Shown: piece by piece, positions 9,601 through 17,048 of the stretch
How the letters are laid out: every line of letters starts with the position of its first letter
Numbering within the stretch: position 1 is the first letter of the stretch
Source of the DNA: Aequorivita sublithincola DSM 14238
Lineage (GTDB): Bacteria > Bacteroidota > Bacteroidia > Flavobacteriales > Flavobacteriaceae
Direction of reading: 5' to 3'
Assembly: GCF_000265385.1 (NCBI RefSeq)
Contig: NC_018013.1
Span: 3,268,501-3,332,500 of the forward strand
Length of the DNA: 64,000 nt
Notes under the pieces: generated by a model
The model's database searches: none
What the model was told of the DNA's origin: nothing
What the model saw: only the letters and a program-made list of their open reading frames with translations
Program-made: the position numbers and the translations under genes

Positions 9601-10440
9601 AAAAATCAGCCGCTGAAGTTTGAGTTTCCAAAGAATTTCACAGGGAAGGCCTCCCCTAACTCCTCCAAAGGAGAGGAACTCCCAACTGAATGCCCTAAAG
9701 CGGCAGTTATCCGTGAAAAAGGCAGTAATAGCGAACGCGAAATGGCTTATATGATGCACCTCGCAGGTTTTGATGTGAAAGATGTGCATATGACGGACCT
9801 TATTGAAGGTCGTGAAGATTTAGAAGAAATAAAATTGCTTGTTGCCGTTGGTGGTTTCAGTAATAGTGATGTTTTGGGAAGTGCAAAAGGTTGGGCTGGT
9901 TCGTTTTTATATAATGAAAAGGCAAACACAGCTTTAAAGAATTTCTTCGCAAAAGATGATACACTTTCATTGGGCGTTTGTAACGGTTGTCAACTATTTG
10001 TGGAACTTGGATTGCTTAATCCTGAAGACGATGAAAAACCAAAAATGCTTCATAATGATACTGGCAAGTTTGAATGTGTGTTTACTTCGGTGAAAATTCA
10101 GGAGAATAATTCTGTGATGCTTTCATCTTTGGCGGGAAGCACTTTAGGTATTTGGTCTGCACACGGGGAAGGGAAATTCAGTTTTCCGAATAAAGAAAGT
10201 CATTATAACATTGTAGCTAAATATGGTTATGATGCTTTACCTGCAAATCCAAATGGAAGCGACTTTAATACTGCAATGATGACTGATAAAACAGGTCGCC
10301 ATTTAGTAATGATGCCGCATTTGGAACGTTCTACTTTTCCTTGGAATTGGGGGTATTATCCAGAAGATAGGAAAGATGATGAAGTTTCGCCTTGGATTCA
10401 GGCGCTTGTGAATGCTCGTGAGTGGATTGATAAGAAATAA
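6694..10440 (+). CDS. purL: Phosphoribosylformylglycinamidine synthase, single-chain
   Basis: A 1248-residue enzyme that converts FGAR, glutamine and ATP to FGAM in purine synthesis, with synthetase and glutaminase parts on one chain as in the large PurL of E. coli. The ATP/FGAR-binding half shows HNFPTTVEPFNGAATGSGG near residue 250. The class I glutaminase domain starts near residue 1003 (AVIREKGSNSERE) with nucleophile Cys1096 in GVCNGC and His1209/Glu1211 in PHLE, so all activities look intact. Three short stretches look foreign: residues 301-311, 363-372 and about 984-997 are encoded by sequences matching dispersed intergenic repeats, inserted in frame at presumed surface loops or the interdomain linker. 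A terminator follows at 10463-10493. Confidence 0.97.
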   Translation: MIHFFGNVENTVFAVQTQANISEENTKKLEWLFGNQPKIEQSVLSTNAADFFIGPRAAMVTPWSTNAVEITQNMGIDGIKRIEEFHNSTVEKGTFDPMISQKFKELNQAIFEINILPEAILEIENISEYNQKEGLALNAEEVEYLDNLSEKLGRKLTDSEVFGFSQVNSEHCRHKIFNGVFEIDGKEMPSSLFKLIKKTSAENPNDIVSAYKDNVAFVKGPTVKQWAPKSGDKPDWYEEKDFESVISIKAETHNFPTTVEPFNGAATGSGGEIRDRLAGGKGSLPLAGTAVYMTSYSRLNDPFDSAQVDRPWEKAMKERDWLYQTPLDILIKASNGASDFGNKFGQPLIAGSVLTFEHDEKQDVTLSAVEGSSRKLGYDKVIMMAGGIGYGKASQAIKGKPQEGDKIVILGGDNYRIGMGGAAVSSADTGEFSSGIELNAIQRSNPEMQKRAANAIRAMVESDHNPIVSIHDHGAGGHLNCLSELVEETGGKIELNKLPIGDPTLSDKEIMGNESQERMGLVIGEADIQKLKRVADRERSPMYEVGQVTGDQRFCFENKKGEKPMDFALEDMFGSSPKTIMKDKTINRTYKNSDYDVSKIKEYVAQVLQLEAVACKDWLTNKVDRCVTGRVAKQQTAGPLQLPLNNCGVMALDYHGKEGVATSIGHSPLTALIDAAAGSRNAITESLTNIVWAPLKDGLKSISLSANWMWPCNNEGEDARLYAAVKAVSEFSIDLGINVPTGKDSLSMKQKYKDGEVISPGTVIISAAGNCNDIQKVVEPVLQKNGGSIYYINISQDDFKLGGSSFGQIMNSIGNEAPDVKSAAYVKTVFNTLQELIKDDKILAGHDVASGGLITTLLEMCFADVNLGANLDLSGLGESDIVKLLFAENCGVVIQASEDVSVEKMLSSKNIDFKKIGTISDNETLHIKNNSEELSFSIPEMRDAWYKTSYLLDRNQIGATLAKVRFDNYKNQPLKFEFPKNFTGKASPNSSKGEELPTECPKAAVIREKGSNSEREMAYMMHLAGFDVKDVHMTDLIEGREDLEEIKLLVAVGGFSNSDVLGSAKGWAGSFLYNEKANTALKNFFAKDDTLSLGVCNGCQLFVELGLLNPEDDEKPKMLHNDTGKFECVFTSVKIQENNSVMLSSLAGSTLGIWSAHGEGKFSFPNKESHYNIVAKYGYDALPANPNGSDFNTAMMTDKTGRHLVMMPHLERSTFPWNWGYYPEDRKDDEVSPWIQALVNAREWIDKK
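7593..7622 (-). repeat. Dispersed repeat inside purL, copy 1
   Basis: The sequence from GACCCGTTCGACTCCGCTCA to TTGACA encodes DPFDSAQVD in purL. Its reverse complement matches the copy at 7780-7809 at most positions and has the TGTCANNCTGAGCGNAGTCGAA form of a short intergenic repeat common in Bacteroidetes. It is an in-frame insertion relative to the PurL sequences I know, where this loop is only a few residues. Confidence 0.7.
7780..7809 (+). repeat. Dispersed repeat inside purL, copy 2 (inverted relative to copy 1)
   Basis: TGTCACCCTGAGCGCAGTCG followed by AAGGGTCT encodes DVTLSAVEGS (residues 363-372). It lies in opposite orientation to the copy at 7593-7622, about 160 bases away, so the two could pair in the mRNA. 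Confidence 0.75.
9642..9682 (+). repeat. Dispersed repeat inside purL linker
   Basis: GGCCTCCCCTAACTCCTCCA then AAGGAGAGG resembles another well-known intergenic repeat (CCTCCCC...CTCCAAAGGAGGGG) with short complementary arms. It encodes GKASPNSSKGEELP in the linker just before the glutaminase domain. Confidence 0.6.
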
Positions 10441-10462
10441 AAACCCGCTACTATATTAAATG

Positions 10463-10493
10463 ACCGTTTGTGATTTTTCGCAGACGGTTTTTT
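10463..10493 (+). terminator. Intrinsic terminator after purL
   Basis: CCGTTTGTGA (10464-10473) pairs with TCGCAGACGG (10478-10487), with two G-U pairs, around a TTTT loop; six T follow. It begins 23 bases after the purL stop codon. Confidence 0.85.
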
Positions 10494-10508
10494 GTTTGTT
10501 GTGGGGTT

Positions 10509-10687
10509 TAACCGCAGAGGCGCAGAGGACGCGGAGAAAAATGTGGTGGTTTGTGTTCTTTGTGCATTTGTGGTAAAAAAAAGTTGATTGCTTTTGCTTA
10601 AATAACCGCAGAGGCGCAGAGGACGCGGAGAAAAATGTGATGCTTTGTGAACTCTGTGCCTCCTCTGTGCCTTTGTGGTAAAAAAAA
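10509..10687. repeat. Two direct copies of an imperfect palindromic repeat filling the purL-ligase gap
   Basis: The 348-base gap 10441-10788 holds the purL terminator, then two copies (10509-10582 and 10603-10687) starting TAACCGCAGAGGCGCAGAGG and ending TTTGTGGT plus an A-run. Copy 2 is fuller, and its left part pairs imperfectly with CTCTGTGCCTCCTCTGTGCC near its right end, so it can fold into a long hairpin. Related fragments occur at 33687-33730 and 61852-61870. No gene is visible in this gap. Confidence 0.8.
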
Positions 10688-10788
10688 TCTTTACTTTTAT
10701 TAGGAATGCTCCAAACGAGTCATTCCTTTTTCTTTTCTAGAAGAAACTAAAATAATTTTGCTATTTTCACTTCCTTAACATCACTATC

Positions 10789-12570
10789 ATGAAAGACCCA
10801 AAAAGACTCTTCGACTTCCCATACTATCAGTTAGAAAAATATCCACAGGCTAAATCATTAAACACCAAATACAATGGTGAATGGAAAGCCACTTCTACTC
10901 AAGAATATTTAGATAAAGCCAACCAAATAAGCAGGGCTTTAATTGAAATGGATGTAAAACCTAATGATAAAGTCGCACTAATTTCAACAACAAATCGCAC
11001 CGAATGGAATATTTGTGATATTGGTATTATGCAGACCGGAGCTCAGGATGTACCCGTTTATCCAACAATTTCACAAGAAGAATATGAATATGTTCTGAAT
11101 CATAGTGAAGCTGTGTATTGTTTTGTTTCCGATAAAGAAGTTTATGACAAAGTGATGGCTATAAAAGCTAATGTTCCTTCCTTAAAAGAAGTTTATAGTT
11201 TTGACCAAATAGAAGGCGTAAAAAACTGGAGCGAAGTACTTGAAACCGGAAAGGATACAAAAAATCAAGAAGAATTAGATAAAAGAAAAGCAGCCATTAG
11301 TGAAGATGATGTGGCAACCTTAATTTATACCTCCGGAACTACGGGGAAGCCAAAAGGTGTTATGCTTTCACATAAAAACATTGCAACCAATGCTAAGTTT
11401 AGTGCAGAAAGATTGCCTATTGATATGGGAAAATCTTCATCTTTAAGCTTCTTACCCGTTTGCCACGTTTATGAACGTATGCTTTTATATATGTATCAAT
11501 ATTGTGGTGTCGAAATTTATTATGCTGAATCTTTAGATACCATAAGCGATAACCTAAAAGAGGTGAAGCCAGAAGTAATGACGGCTGTACCAAGAGTCTT
11601 AGAAAAGGTTTACGATAAAATTTATGCAAAAGGTGGCGAACTAACAGGCATTAAAAAGAAATTGTTTTTCTGGGCAATTGAATTAGGTTTAAAATACGAA
11701 CCTTACGGAGAAAACGGTTGGTGGTATGAAACTCAACTTAAACTAGCTAATAAATTAATTTTCAGCAAATGGCGTGAAGCTTTGGGTGGTAATTTAAAAG
11801 CTATCGCCTCAGGTAGCGCTCCGCTACAACCACGATTGGCAAGAGTATTTAATGCTGGTGGCATTCCTGTAATGGAAGGTTATGGCTTAACAGAAACTTC
11901 GCCAGTAGTCTCGGTAAACGATATGCGTAATCACGGTTTCAAAATTGGAACTGTTGGAAAACCTTTAAGAGAAACCGAAGTTAAAATAGCTGAAGACGGT
12001 GAGATTTTGGTAAAAGGTCCGCAAGTAATGATTGGCTATTACAAAAACCAAGAACAGACCGATGAGGTTTTAAAAGACGGCTATTTCCACACTGGCGATA
12101 TTGGCGAAATTGATAGCGAAGGATTCTTAAAAATTACGGACCGCAAAAAGGAAATGTTTAAAACCAGTGGCGGTAAATATGTAGCGCCACAAGTACTTGA
12201 AAACGTAATGAAACAATCTCGTTTCATAGAACAAATGATGGTAATTGGTGAAGGCGAAAAAATGCCAGCAGCTTTAATACAACCTGATTTTGAATTTATA
12301 AAGGAATGGGGCAGCAAGAAAGGAAGAAATATTTCATCAGACCCAAGAGAAATCGTGAAAAACCAGGCTGTAATAGATCGCATTCAAGAAGAAGTAGATC
12401 ATTATAACGAAAAGTTTGGTCATTGGGAAAAAGTGAAAACATTTAGGCTAACACCCGACGTTTGGAGTATTGAAGGCGGGCAATTAACCCCAACGATGAA
12501 AATGAAACGTAAGATCATTAAAGAGCAGTATAAGGATTTGTATAATGAGATTTATGGGCATACTTCGTAA
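10789..12570 (+). CDS. Long-chain fatty acid-CoA ligase (AMP-forming)
   Basis: A 593-residue adenylate-forming enzyme that activates long-chain fatty acids to acyl-CoA. Visible ANL-family motifs are the P-loop-like YTSGTTGKPKG (residues 180-190), YGLTETSP near 365, and TGDIGEIDSEGFLKITDRKK near 440-460. The hinge and the C-terminal Lys region follow and the length is typical. It resembles the FAA/FadD15-type ligases common in Bacteroidetes more than E. coli FadD. A TAATTTTG box at 10753-10760 lies 28 bases before the ATG. Its product would feed the fadN-fadA-fadE enzymes encoded 4-10 kb downstream; that link is inferred. Confidence 0.92.
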   Translation: MKDPKRLFDFPYYQLEKYPQAKSLNTKYNGEWKATSTQEYLDKANQISRALIEMDVKPNDKVALISTTNRTEWNICDIGIMQTGAQDVPVYPTISQEEYEYVLNHSEAVYCFVSDKEVYDKVMAIKANVPSLKEVYSFDQIEGVKNWSEVLETGKDTKNQEELDKRKAAISEDDVATLIYTSGTTGKPKGVMLSHKNIATNAKFSAERLPIDMGKSSSLSFLPVCHVYERMLLYMYQYCGVEIYYAESLDTISDNLKEVKPEVMTAVPRVLEKVYDKIYAKGGELTGIKKKLFFWAIELGLKYEPYGENGWWYETQLKLANKLIFSKWREALGGNLKAIASGSAPLQPRLARVFNAGGIPVMEGYGLTETSPVVSVNDMRNHGFKIGTVGKPLRETEVKIAEDGEILVKGPQVMIGYYKNQEQTDEVLKDGYFHTGDIGEIDSEGFLKITDRKKEMFKTSGGKYVAPQVLENVMKQSRFIEQMMVIGEGEKMPAALIQPDFEFIKEWGSKKGRNISSDPREIVKNQAVIDRIQEEVDHYNEKFGHWEKVKTFRLTPDVWSIEGGQLTPTMKMKRKIIKEQYKDLYNEIYGHTS

Positions 12571-12576
12571 ATAAAC

Positions 12577-12584
12577 TATCTTTG
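12577..12584 (+). promoter_or_regulatory. -7 box (TATCTTTG) in front of mntA
   Basis: TATCTTTG begins 6 bases after the acyl-CoA ligase stop codon and 38 bases before the mntA ATG at 12615. It supports that ATG over the in-frame TTG at 12582, which lies inside the box. Confidence 0.55.
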
Positions 12585-12614
12585 ATTGTTCACGCTATAT
12601 ATCTTTTAAATTTT

Positions 12615-12905
12615 ATGAAGACTTTAGAAACTATAAAAAAGGAACTTGGCAGAAGCAAAGCTACTTTGGTTAAAAAATATCCTATAAAATCTTTAGCTAT
12701 TTTTGGTTCTTTTGCACGAAATGAACAAACAAAAGATAGTGATTTGGATCTTTTAGTAGATTTCAATGCAAGCATAGGAATTCGTTTTATTGACCTTGCT
12801 GAAGAAATTGAAAACCAATTAGGATTAAAGATTGACCTCGTATCCAGAAATGGAGTAAAAGAAAAATATTTTAAAATAATCGAAGAAGATTTAATTTATG
12901 TCTAA
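12615..12905 (+). CDS. mntA: MntA-type antitoxin, minimal nucleotidyltransferase
   Basis: A 96-residue minimal nucleotidyltransferase. Residues 31-45 give the signature GSX10DXD exactly (Gly31-Ser32, Asp43, Asp45), with the metal-binding aspartates intact. In known HepT-MntA pairs MntA neutralises the HEPN toxin by adding AMP units to a tyrosine of the toxin. The start is the ATG at 12615, not the upstream TTG, because a TATCTTTG promoter box overlaps the longer start. The stop overlaps the start of hepT by 8 bases, so the two are translationally coupled. Confidence 0.88.
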   Translation: MKTLETIKKELGRSKATLVKKYPIKSLAIFGSFARNEQTKDSDLDLLVDFNASIGIRFIDLAEEIENQLGLKIDLVSRNGVKEKYFKIIEEDLIYV

Positions 12906-13257
12906 ACGTGATTATATACTTCTTTTGGAGGATATGCTAGAGGCAGCCTCCAAAATACAGTTATATACAAAGAATTTCACTTTAGAATCTTTTTGTGAAG
13001 ACGATAAAACAATAGACGCTGTTGTAAGAAACTTTGAAATCATTGGCGAAGCAGCAAATCGAATCCATCCAGACTATAGAATTCAATATCCGCAAATTGC
13101 TTGGAATAGAATCCGCGGTTTCCGGAACCGTATTATTCATGAATATTTCGGGATTGATTATGAAATCGTTTGGAATATCATTGTCAATGATCTTTCAGAG
13201 CTTGTTTTGGATTTAAGTAATATTATTGATGGTTTAAAAAATGACTCTGAACAATGA
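12898..13257 (+). CDS. hepT: HepT-type HEPN toxin (DUF86 family)
   Basis: A 119-residue all-helical HEPN protein. The motif RNRIIHEY gives RX4HXY with Arg76, His81 and Tyr83: Arg and His are the presumed ribonuclease residues and Tyr83 is the expected target of AMPylation by MntA. Overlap with mntA (8 bases) and length fit the HepT-MntA family. The stop codon overlaps the start of the SMR gene by 4 bases (ATGA), so toxin translation is coupled to the genes downstream, which is not usual for a stand-alone module. Confidence 0.88.
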   Translation: MSKRDYILLLEDMLEAASKIQLYTKNFTLESFCEDDKTIDAVVRNFEIIGEAANRIHPDYRIQYPQIAWNRIRGFRNRIIHEYFGIDYEIVWNIIVNDLSELVLDLSNIIDGLKNDSEQ

Positions 13258-13580
13258 ACTGGATCCTCCTAATCATCGGCGGCCTCTTTGAAGTTGGCTT
13301 CGCAGCTTGCTTAGGCAAGGTAAAAGAAACTTCAGGACTAGAAGCAAAGCTTTGGTTTGGAGGATTTCTAATCTGTTTAGCGATAAGTATGCTTCTACTT
13401 ATAAAAGCTTCAAAAACGCTTCCAATTGGTACTGCTTATGCAGTTTGGACTGGAATTGGCGCAGTTGGAACTGTTTTAATTGGTATTTTCTATTTTAATG
13501 AGCCAGCTACTTTTTGGCGTGTTTTTTTCCTAGGTACGCTCATCGCTTCTATTGTGGGGCTAAAATTCATTTCAACTTAA
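13254..13580 (+). CDS. SMR-family exporter (Gdx/SugE-like)
   Basis: A 108-residue small multidrug resistance protein with four membrane helices. Glu13 in helix 1 is the conserved proton/substrate residue, and the signature AYAVWTGIGAVG (residues 61-72) is intact. These features fit the guanidinium exporter Gdx/SugE or a QacE-type exporter. No guanidine riboswitch can sit in front because the start overlaps hepT by 4 bases. Three bases separate it from a GT2 glycosyltransferase. SMR-fold proteins also act as flippases beside GT2/GT-C pairs (ArnE/ArnF), so a lipid-sugar role is possible but less supported by the motifs. Confidence 0.85.
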   Translation: MNWILLIIGGLFEVGFAACLGKVKETSGLEAKLWFGGFLICLAISMLLLIKASKTLPIGTAYAVWTGIGAVGTVLIGIFYFNEPATFWRVFFLGTLIASIVGLKFIST

Positions 13581-13583
13581 ACA

Positions 13584-14303
13584 ATGACTAAAAAACTTTC
13601 TATCATAATGCCAGCCTATAATGAAGCTGCGACTATTCATTTTATTCTAAACAAAATAAAAGCGGTTTCAATTTCAGAAAATATAGAAAAGGAAGTTATA
13701 ATCGTAAATGACTTTTCAACCGATGCTACGAAAAAAGTAATTGAAACCTACCAAGCTGAAAACCCTGAACTCCACATTGCATATTTTGAACATTCCACAA
13801 ATTTGGGGAAAGGAGCGGCGCTGCACACAGGTATATCTAAAGCTACAGGCGATTTCCTTATAATTCAAGATGCCGATTTAGAATATGATCCAGAAGAATA
13901 TAATGAATTGCTAAAACCTATGCTTGACGGTTTTGCAGATGTAGTGTACGGTTCCCGATTTATGGGTGGAAAACCACATCGTATTTTGTTTTTTTGGCAT
14001 TCTTTGGGTAATAAATTTTTAACCACGCTTTCCAATATGGTTACAGATTTGAACCTAACGGATATGGAAACTTGTTACAAACTTTTTAAAACCGAAATAA
14101 TCCAAAATATTCCCCTAAAGGAAAATAGATTTGGTTTTGAACCAGAGGTAACCTCCAAAATTTCTCGTATCAAAAATATACGGATTTATGAAGTTGGGAT
14201 TTCCTATTACGGAAGAACTTACGACGAAGGAAAAAAGATAGGTTGGAAAGACGGTTTTAGGGCAATTTACTGTATTTTGAAATATGGTTTATTCAGATTA
14301 TAA
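13584..14303 (+). CDS. GT2 glycosyltransferase, polyprenyl-phosphate sugar synthase type
   Basis: A 239-residue family 2 glycosyltransferase of the DPM1/DpmA kind, which transfers a sugar from a nucleotide donor to polyprenyl phosphate at the inner face of the membrane. Motifs are [11 protein letters not shown] at the start, the VND nucleotide site at 41-43 and the metal-binding DAD at 96-98 ([13 protein letters not shown]). There is no C-terminal membrane segment, as in soluble DPM1-like enzymes. It overlaps the next gene, a membrane glycosyltransferase that would use a lipid-linked sugar, by 20 bases; the coupling supports a two-step pathway. Confidence 0.88.
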   Translation: MTKKLSIIMPAYNEAATIHFILNKIKAVSISENIEKEVIIVNDFSTDATKKVIETYQAENPELHIAYFEHSTNLGKGAALHTGISKATGDFLIIQDADLEYDPEEYNELLKPMLDGFADVVYGSRFMGGKPHRILFFWHSLGNKFLTTLSNMVTDLNLTDMETCYKLFKTEIIQNIPLKENRFGFEPEVTSKISRIKNIRIYEVGISYYGRTYDEGKKIGWKDGFRAIYCILKYGLFRL

Positions 14304-15810
14304 GTTCCGAAACCTCATCACAATCCTCTTTGTTTTATTGGGATTGGTTCTCGTTTTACTCCAAACGCAAACATATAACTTGGGCGTTACTTCAGACGGT
14401 GTAAACTACATTGAAGTGGCTCGAAATATTATGAAAGGACACGGCATCGTTAATGATGCAGGAGATTTCATAAATCATTGGCCGCCGCTCTACGCTTTGG
14501 TTTTAGCAGGTTTTTCAAAGCTTTTGAATTTAGATCCATTTCTTTCTGGAAAATATTTAAACGCCATCCTTTTAGGAGTAACATTCTGGGTTTTCAACTT
14601 AATACTGAATCTCCATAGGACAACAGACAAAACACGTATTCTCATAAATGTTTTATTGTTTTTTTCAGTTTCCTTGAACATTTATACTTGGTTTCTTTCC
14701 GAACCGCTCTTCATTACTATTCTTCTGATTGCTCTTTATTTTTTCAGAAAATGGATACTTTTGAAGAAATCATATTTATTAATTTTAAGTGGATTAACGT
14801 TCAGTTTTTTAATTTTAATACGCTACGCCGGAATTGGTTTTGTAGGCGGTCTTCTTCTTTATCTATTGATTTCTAATAAGGAAACCATCTTAAGCAGAAT
14901 AAAGAATTGCTTCCTTTTAATAGCTTCAATAGCGCCGATTACCTTAATTTGGTTTCTTTACAGTAGTGAACGAACAGGAGATATTGCTAACAGATCATTT
15001 AGTTTTCATCCGATTGGATTGGAAAATATTCTGAGTTTCGGAAAAACAATACTTTCTTGGGTACTTCCTTTTCAAAGTAATTTGCAACTCGCAATAGTAG
15101 GAATTATACTTTTTTGGGTTTTTATTTATGTAATTTTTAAAACACCAAACCTCAACACTAATTTGCGCACAGTTGCTAGACATAATAACGGCCATCTCTA
15201 TATTTTTGGTTTAACGATTGTTTGTTATCTGCTTTTCATTGTTTTTTCAATTTCATTTATAGATGCCGCCATACCTATGGATAGTAGGATGATGGCTCCA
15301 ATATTTCCGTTGTTGCTACTCTTGATTTCACCTTTTTTAGCGTTTTATATTTCAAAACCATTTAAAGCCACTGCTCTCAACTTCCTTGTTATTATTATCT
15401 TCATTCTTTCAGTAAATACTGCTATTTTATCTTGGTTTACTGCTATAAATGAAGGTCAGGGCATTACTTCGGAAAAATTTAAGAATTCAGATACGCTTCA
15501 AAGATTGCCTCAATTCTTAGACAAAGAGATTTACACGAACGACGTGAATTATATTTCCCTGTATTTCCCCGAAACATCTCAGCAACTAAAGCCGCTCCCA
15601 AAGTGGTTATTGCCTGGAAATATGATCGTAGATGTAAATAAGGAAGCCGAAATATTGAAAATGAAAGAAACCATAGAAAACAATGAGGCGGTTTTGATTT
15701 ATTTCAATACTGTGAACTGGAAGTTCTACCAAATAAATTCTGAAGACATCAGAAAAATATTCAAAGATCGACCAATTATTGAAACGAAAGACGGCTTTAT
15801 AATTGAATAA
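14284..15810 (+). CDS. Polytopic membrane glycosyltransferase, GT-C/PMT-like
   Basis: A 508-residue protein with about 10-12 hydrophobic segments and a C-terminal soluble part of about 100 residues. The first loop carries [19 protein letters not shown] (Asp38), the acidic loop-1 motif of GT-C enzymes such as ArnT and PMT-like transferases. It overlaps the GT2 gene by 20 bases, so it probably uses the polyprenyl-phosphate sugar made by that enzyme and transfers it outside the cytoplasmic membrane. The acceptor (lipid, glycan or protein) cannot be told. It is the last gene of the coupled run that starts at mntA. Confidence 0.78.
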   Translation: MVYSDYKFRNLITILFVLLGLVLVLLQTQTYNLGVTSDGVNYIEVARNIMKGHGIVNDAGDFINHWPPLYALVLAGFSKLLNLDPFLSGKYLNAILLGVTFWVFNLILNLHRTTDKTRILINVLLFFSVSLNIYTWFLSEPLFITILLIALYFFRKWILLKKSYLLILSGLTFSFLILIRYAGIGFVGGLLLYLLISNKETILSRIKNCFLLIASIAPITLIWFLYSSERTGDIANRSFSFHPIGLENILSFGKTILSWVLPFQSNLQLAIVGIILFWVFIYVIFKTPNLNTNLRTVARHNNGHLYIFGLTIVCYLLFIVFSISFIDAAIPMDSRMMAPIFPLLLLLISPFLAFYISKPFKATALNFLVIIIFILSVNTAILSWFTAINEGQGITSEKFKNSDTLQRLPQFLDKEIYTNDVNYISLYFPETSQQLKPLPKWLLPGNMIVDVNKEAEILKMKETIENNEAVLIYFNTVNWKFYQINSEDIRKIFKDRPIIETKDGFIIE

Positions 15811-15920
15811 AACTTTTAGCAAAACAAATTTCTTCGCTATTAAAGTTCCGTTAAACCATTAAAAATCATTCATAGCCCCTTCCCGATTTCTTACCTTTAT
15901 AAGTAATCTATTCTATAAAA

Positions 15921-16448
15921 ATGAAGACCATTTGGACCATCGGCCATTCTACTCGTTCGCTAGAGGAATTTCTAATTCTGCTGAATTCCTTCAACATAAA
16001 AACGCTCGTAGATGTACGTCATTATCCAGGTTCACGAAAATTTCCACAGTTTAATAAAGACAGCTTAGAAGTTTCTCTTCCAGAATACGGAATTGAATAC
16101 ACGCATCTCGTCAACTTGGGCGGACGTAGAAAACCAATTCCAAATTCAAAAAATGATGCGTGGCGATTGGATTCGTTTAAAGGCTATGCAGATTATATGG
16201 AAACGGAAACTTTTCAAAAATCATTAAAAATTCTAGAAGAAATTGCTTCAGAAAAAAATACCGCGATAATGTGTGCTGAAGCCGTTTGGTGGAGCTGCCA
16301 TCGTTCTATGATTTCAGATATTCTAAAAGTTGAAGGTTGGACTGTGCTTCATATTATGGGTGAAAATAAAGCAACCGAGCATCCGTACACCGCACCAGCA
16401 AAAGTAGTTGATGGAAAATTGAATTATGCGGCTACCGAGAAAGGGTAA
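15921..16448 (+). CDS. DUF488 family protein
   Basis: A 175-residue protein beginning TIGHSTRS, with DVRHYPGSR near residue 31, GGRR at 67-70 and CAEAVWWSCHR (Cys118, Glu120, Cys126, His127) near 118-128. These are the hallmark residues of DUF488, a small cytoplasmic family with no firmly established function. It is the only gene between the glycosyltransferase operon and the marR promoter. Confidence 0.9.
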   Translation: MKTIWTIGHSTRSLEEFLILLNSFNIKTLVDVRHYPGSRKFPQFNKDSLEVSLPEYGIEYTHLVNLGGRRKPIPNSKNDAWRLDSFKGYADYMETETFQKSLKILEEIASEKNTAIMCAEAVWWSCHRSMISDILKVEGWTVLHIMGENKATEHPYTAPAKVVDGKLNYAATEKG

Positions 16449-16464
16449 TTTGTTTTAAATATAC

Positions 16465-16496
16465 TATGCGTGCATAACAAATTTTTTGTATCTTTG
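16465..16496 (+). promoter_or_regulatory. marR promoter with candidate operator
   Basis: A TATCTTTG -7 box at 16489-16496 lies 27 bases before the marR ATG. Where the -33 box would be, TATGC-GT-GCATA (16465-16476) forms a perfect inverted repeat with 5-base arms. A MarR dimer could bind it and regulate its own operon. The operator role is a guess from position and symmetry; the arms are shorter than in most MarR sites. Confidence 0.4.
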
Positions 16497-16523
16497 GTAT
16501 TCAAATTTTTTTGAAAATCTTCA

Positions 16524-16976
16524 ATGCAGGATAAACATAAAGAGAAAACCATAGATTATATGCTACGCTCCACTTGGATGAGCGTCATAAAAATGTATAA
16601 TGAAGAAGCTGGGAAAAAAGGAAGCACCATGGCAACAGGCTTCGCATTAATAAGTATTGACTCCGAAGCTGGAACCCCAAGCACAGCGCTTGGGCCTAAA
16701 ATGGGGATGGAAGCCACAAGCCTTTCGCGCACGTTGAAATCTATGGAACAGAAAGGATTGATAGAGCGAAGACCCAATCCAGAAGATGGTCGCGGAGTGT
16801 TGATTCATTTAACGCCCTTCGGAAAGGAAATGCGGGATTTTTCAAAAGGAGTTGTTTTGGGTTTTGACGAAGCGGTTAAAAAAAATGTGTCTGCAGAAGA
16901 ATTACAAACTTTTAAAAAAGTAGCAAACACAATAAACGAATTGATTAATTCAAAGAAAATATACGAGTCAAATTAA
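16524..16976 (+). CDS. MarR family transcriptional regulator
   Basis: A 150-residue winged-helix regulator. The recognition region LGPKMGMEATSLSRTLKSME (residues about 53-72) and the wing GLIERRPNPEDGRGVLIHLT match MarR. It sits 72 bases before fadN with no terminator or promoter box between them, so it is probably the first gene of, and the local regulator for, the beta-oxidation operon. In Bacillus the same enzymes are controlled by a TetR-type FadR, so this is a different regulator type on the same gene order. The ligand, perhaps acyl-CoA, is inferred. Confidence 0.88.
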   Translation: MQDKHKEKTIDYMLRSTWMSVIKMYNEEAGKKGSTMATGFALISIDSEAGTPSTALGPKMGMEATSLSRTLKSMEQKGLIERRPNPEDGRGVLIHLTPFGKEMRDFSKGVVLGFDEAVKKNVSAEELQTFKKVANTINELINSKKIYESN

Positions 16977-17048
16977 GAAATAGAGATTAGAAATTAAAAT
17001 GAAATTTCAAACTCATAACTCTAAACTCATAACTCATAACTAGAAAAC

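Noticed and set aside
12582..12614. TTG start giving an 11-residue longer MntA
   Set aside because: The TTG lies inside the TATCTTTG promoter box, so it would not be in the transcript; the ATG at 12615 fits the family start.
13200..13260. Possible guanidine riboswitch before the SMR exporter
   Set aside because: The region is hepT coding sequence and the SMR start overlaps its stop; there is no room for a leader RNA.
16999..17044. ACTCATAACT tandem-like repeats before fadN as operator sites
   Set aside because: Low-complexity direct repeats of a kind common in Bacteroidetes gaps; no dyad symmetry suitable for a MarR dimer.
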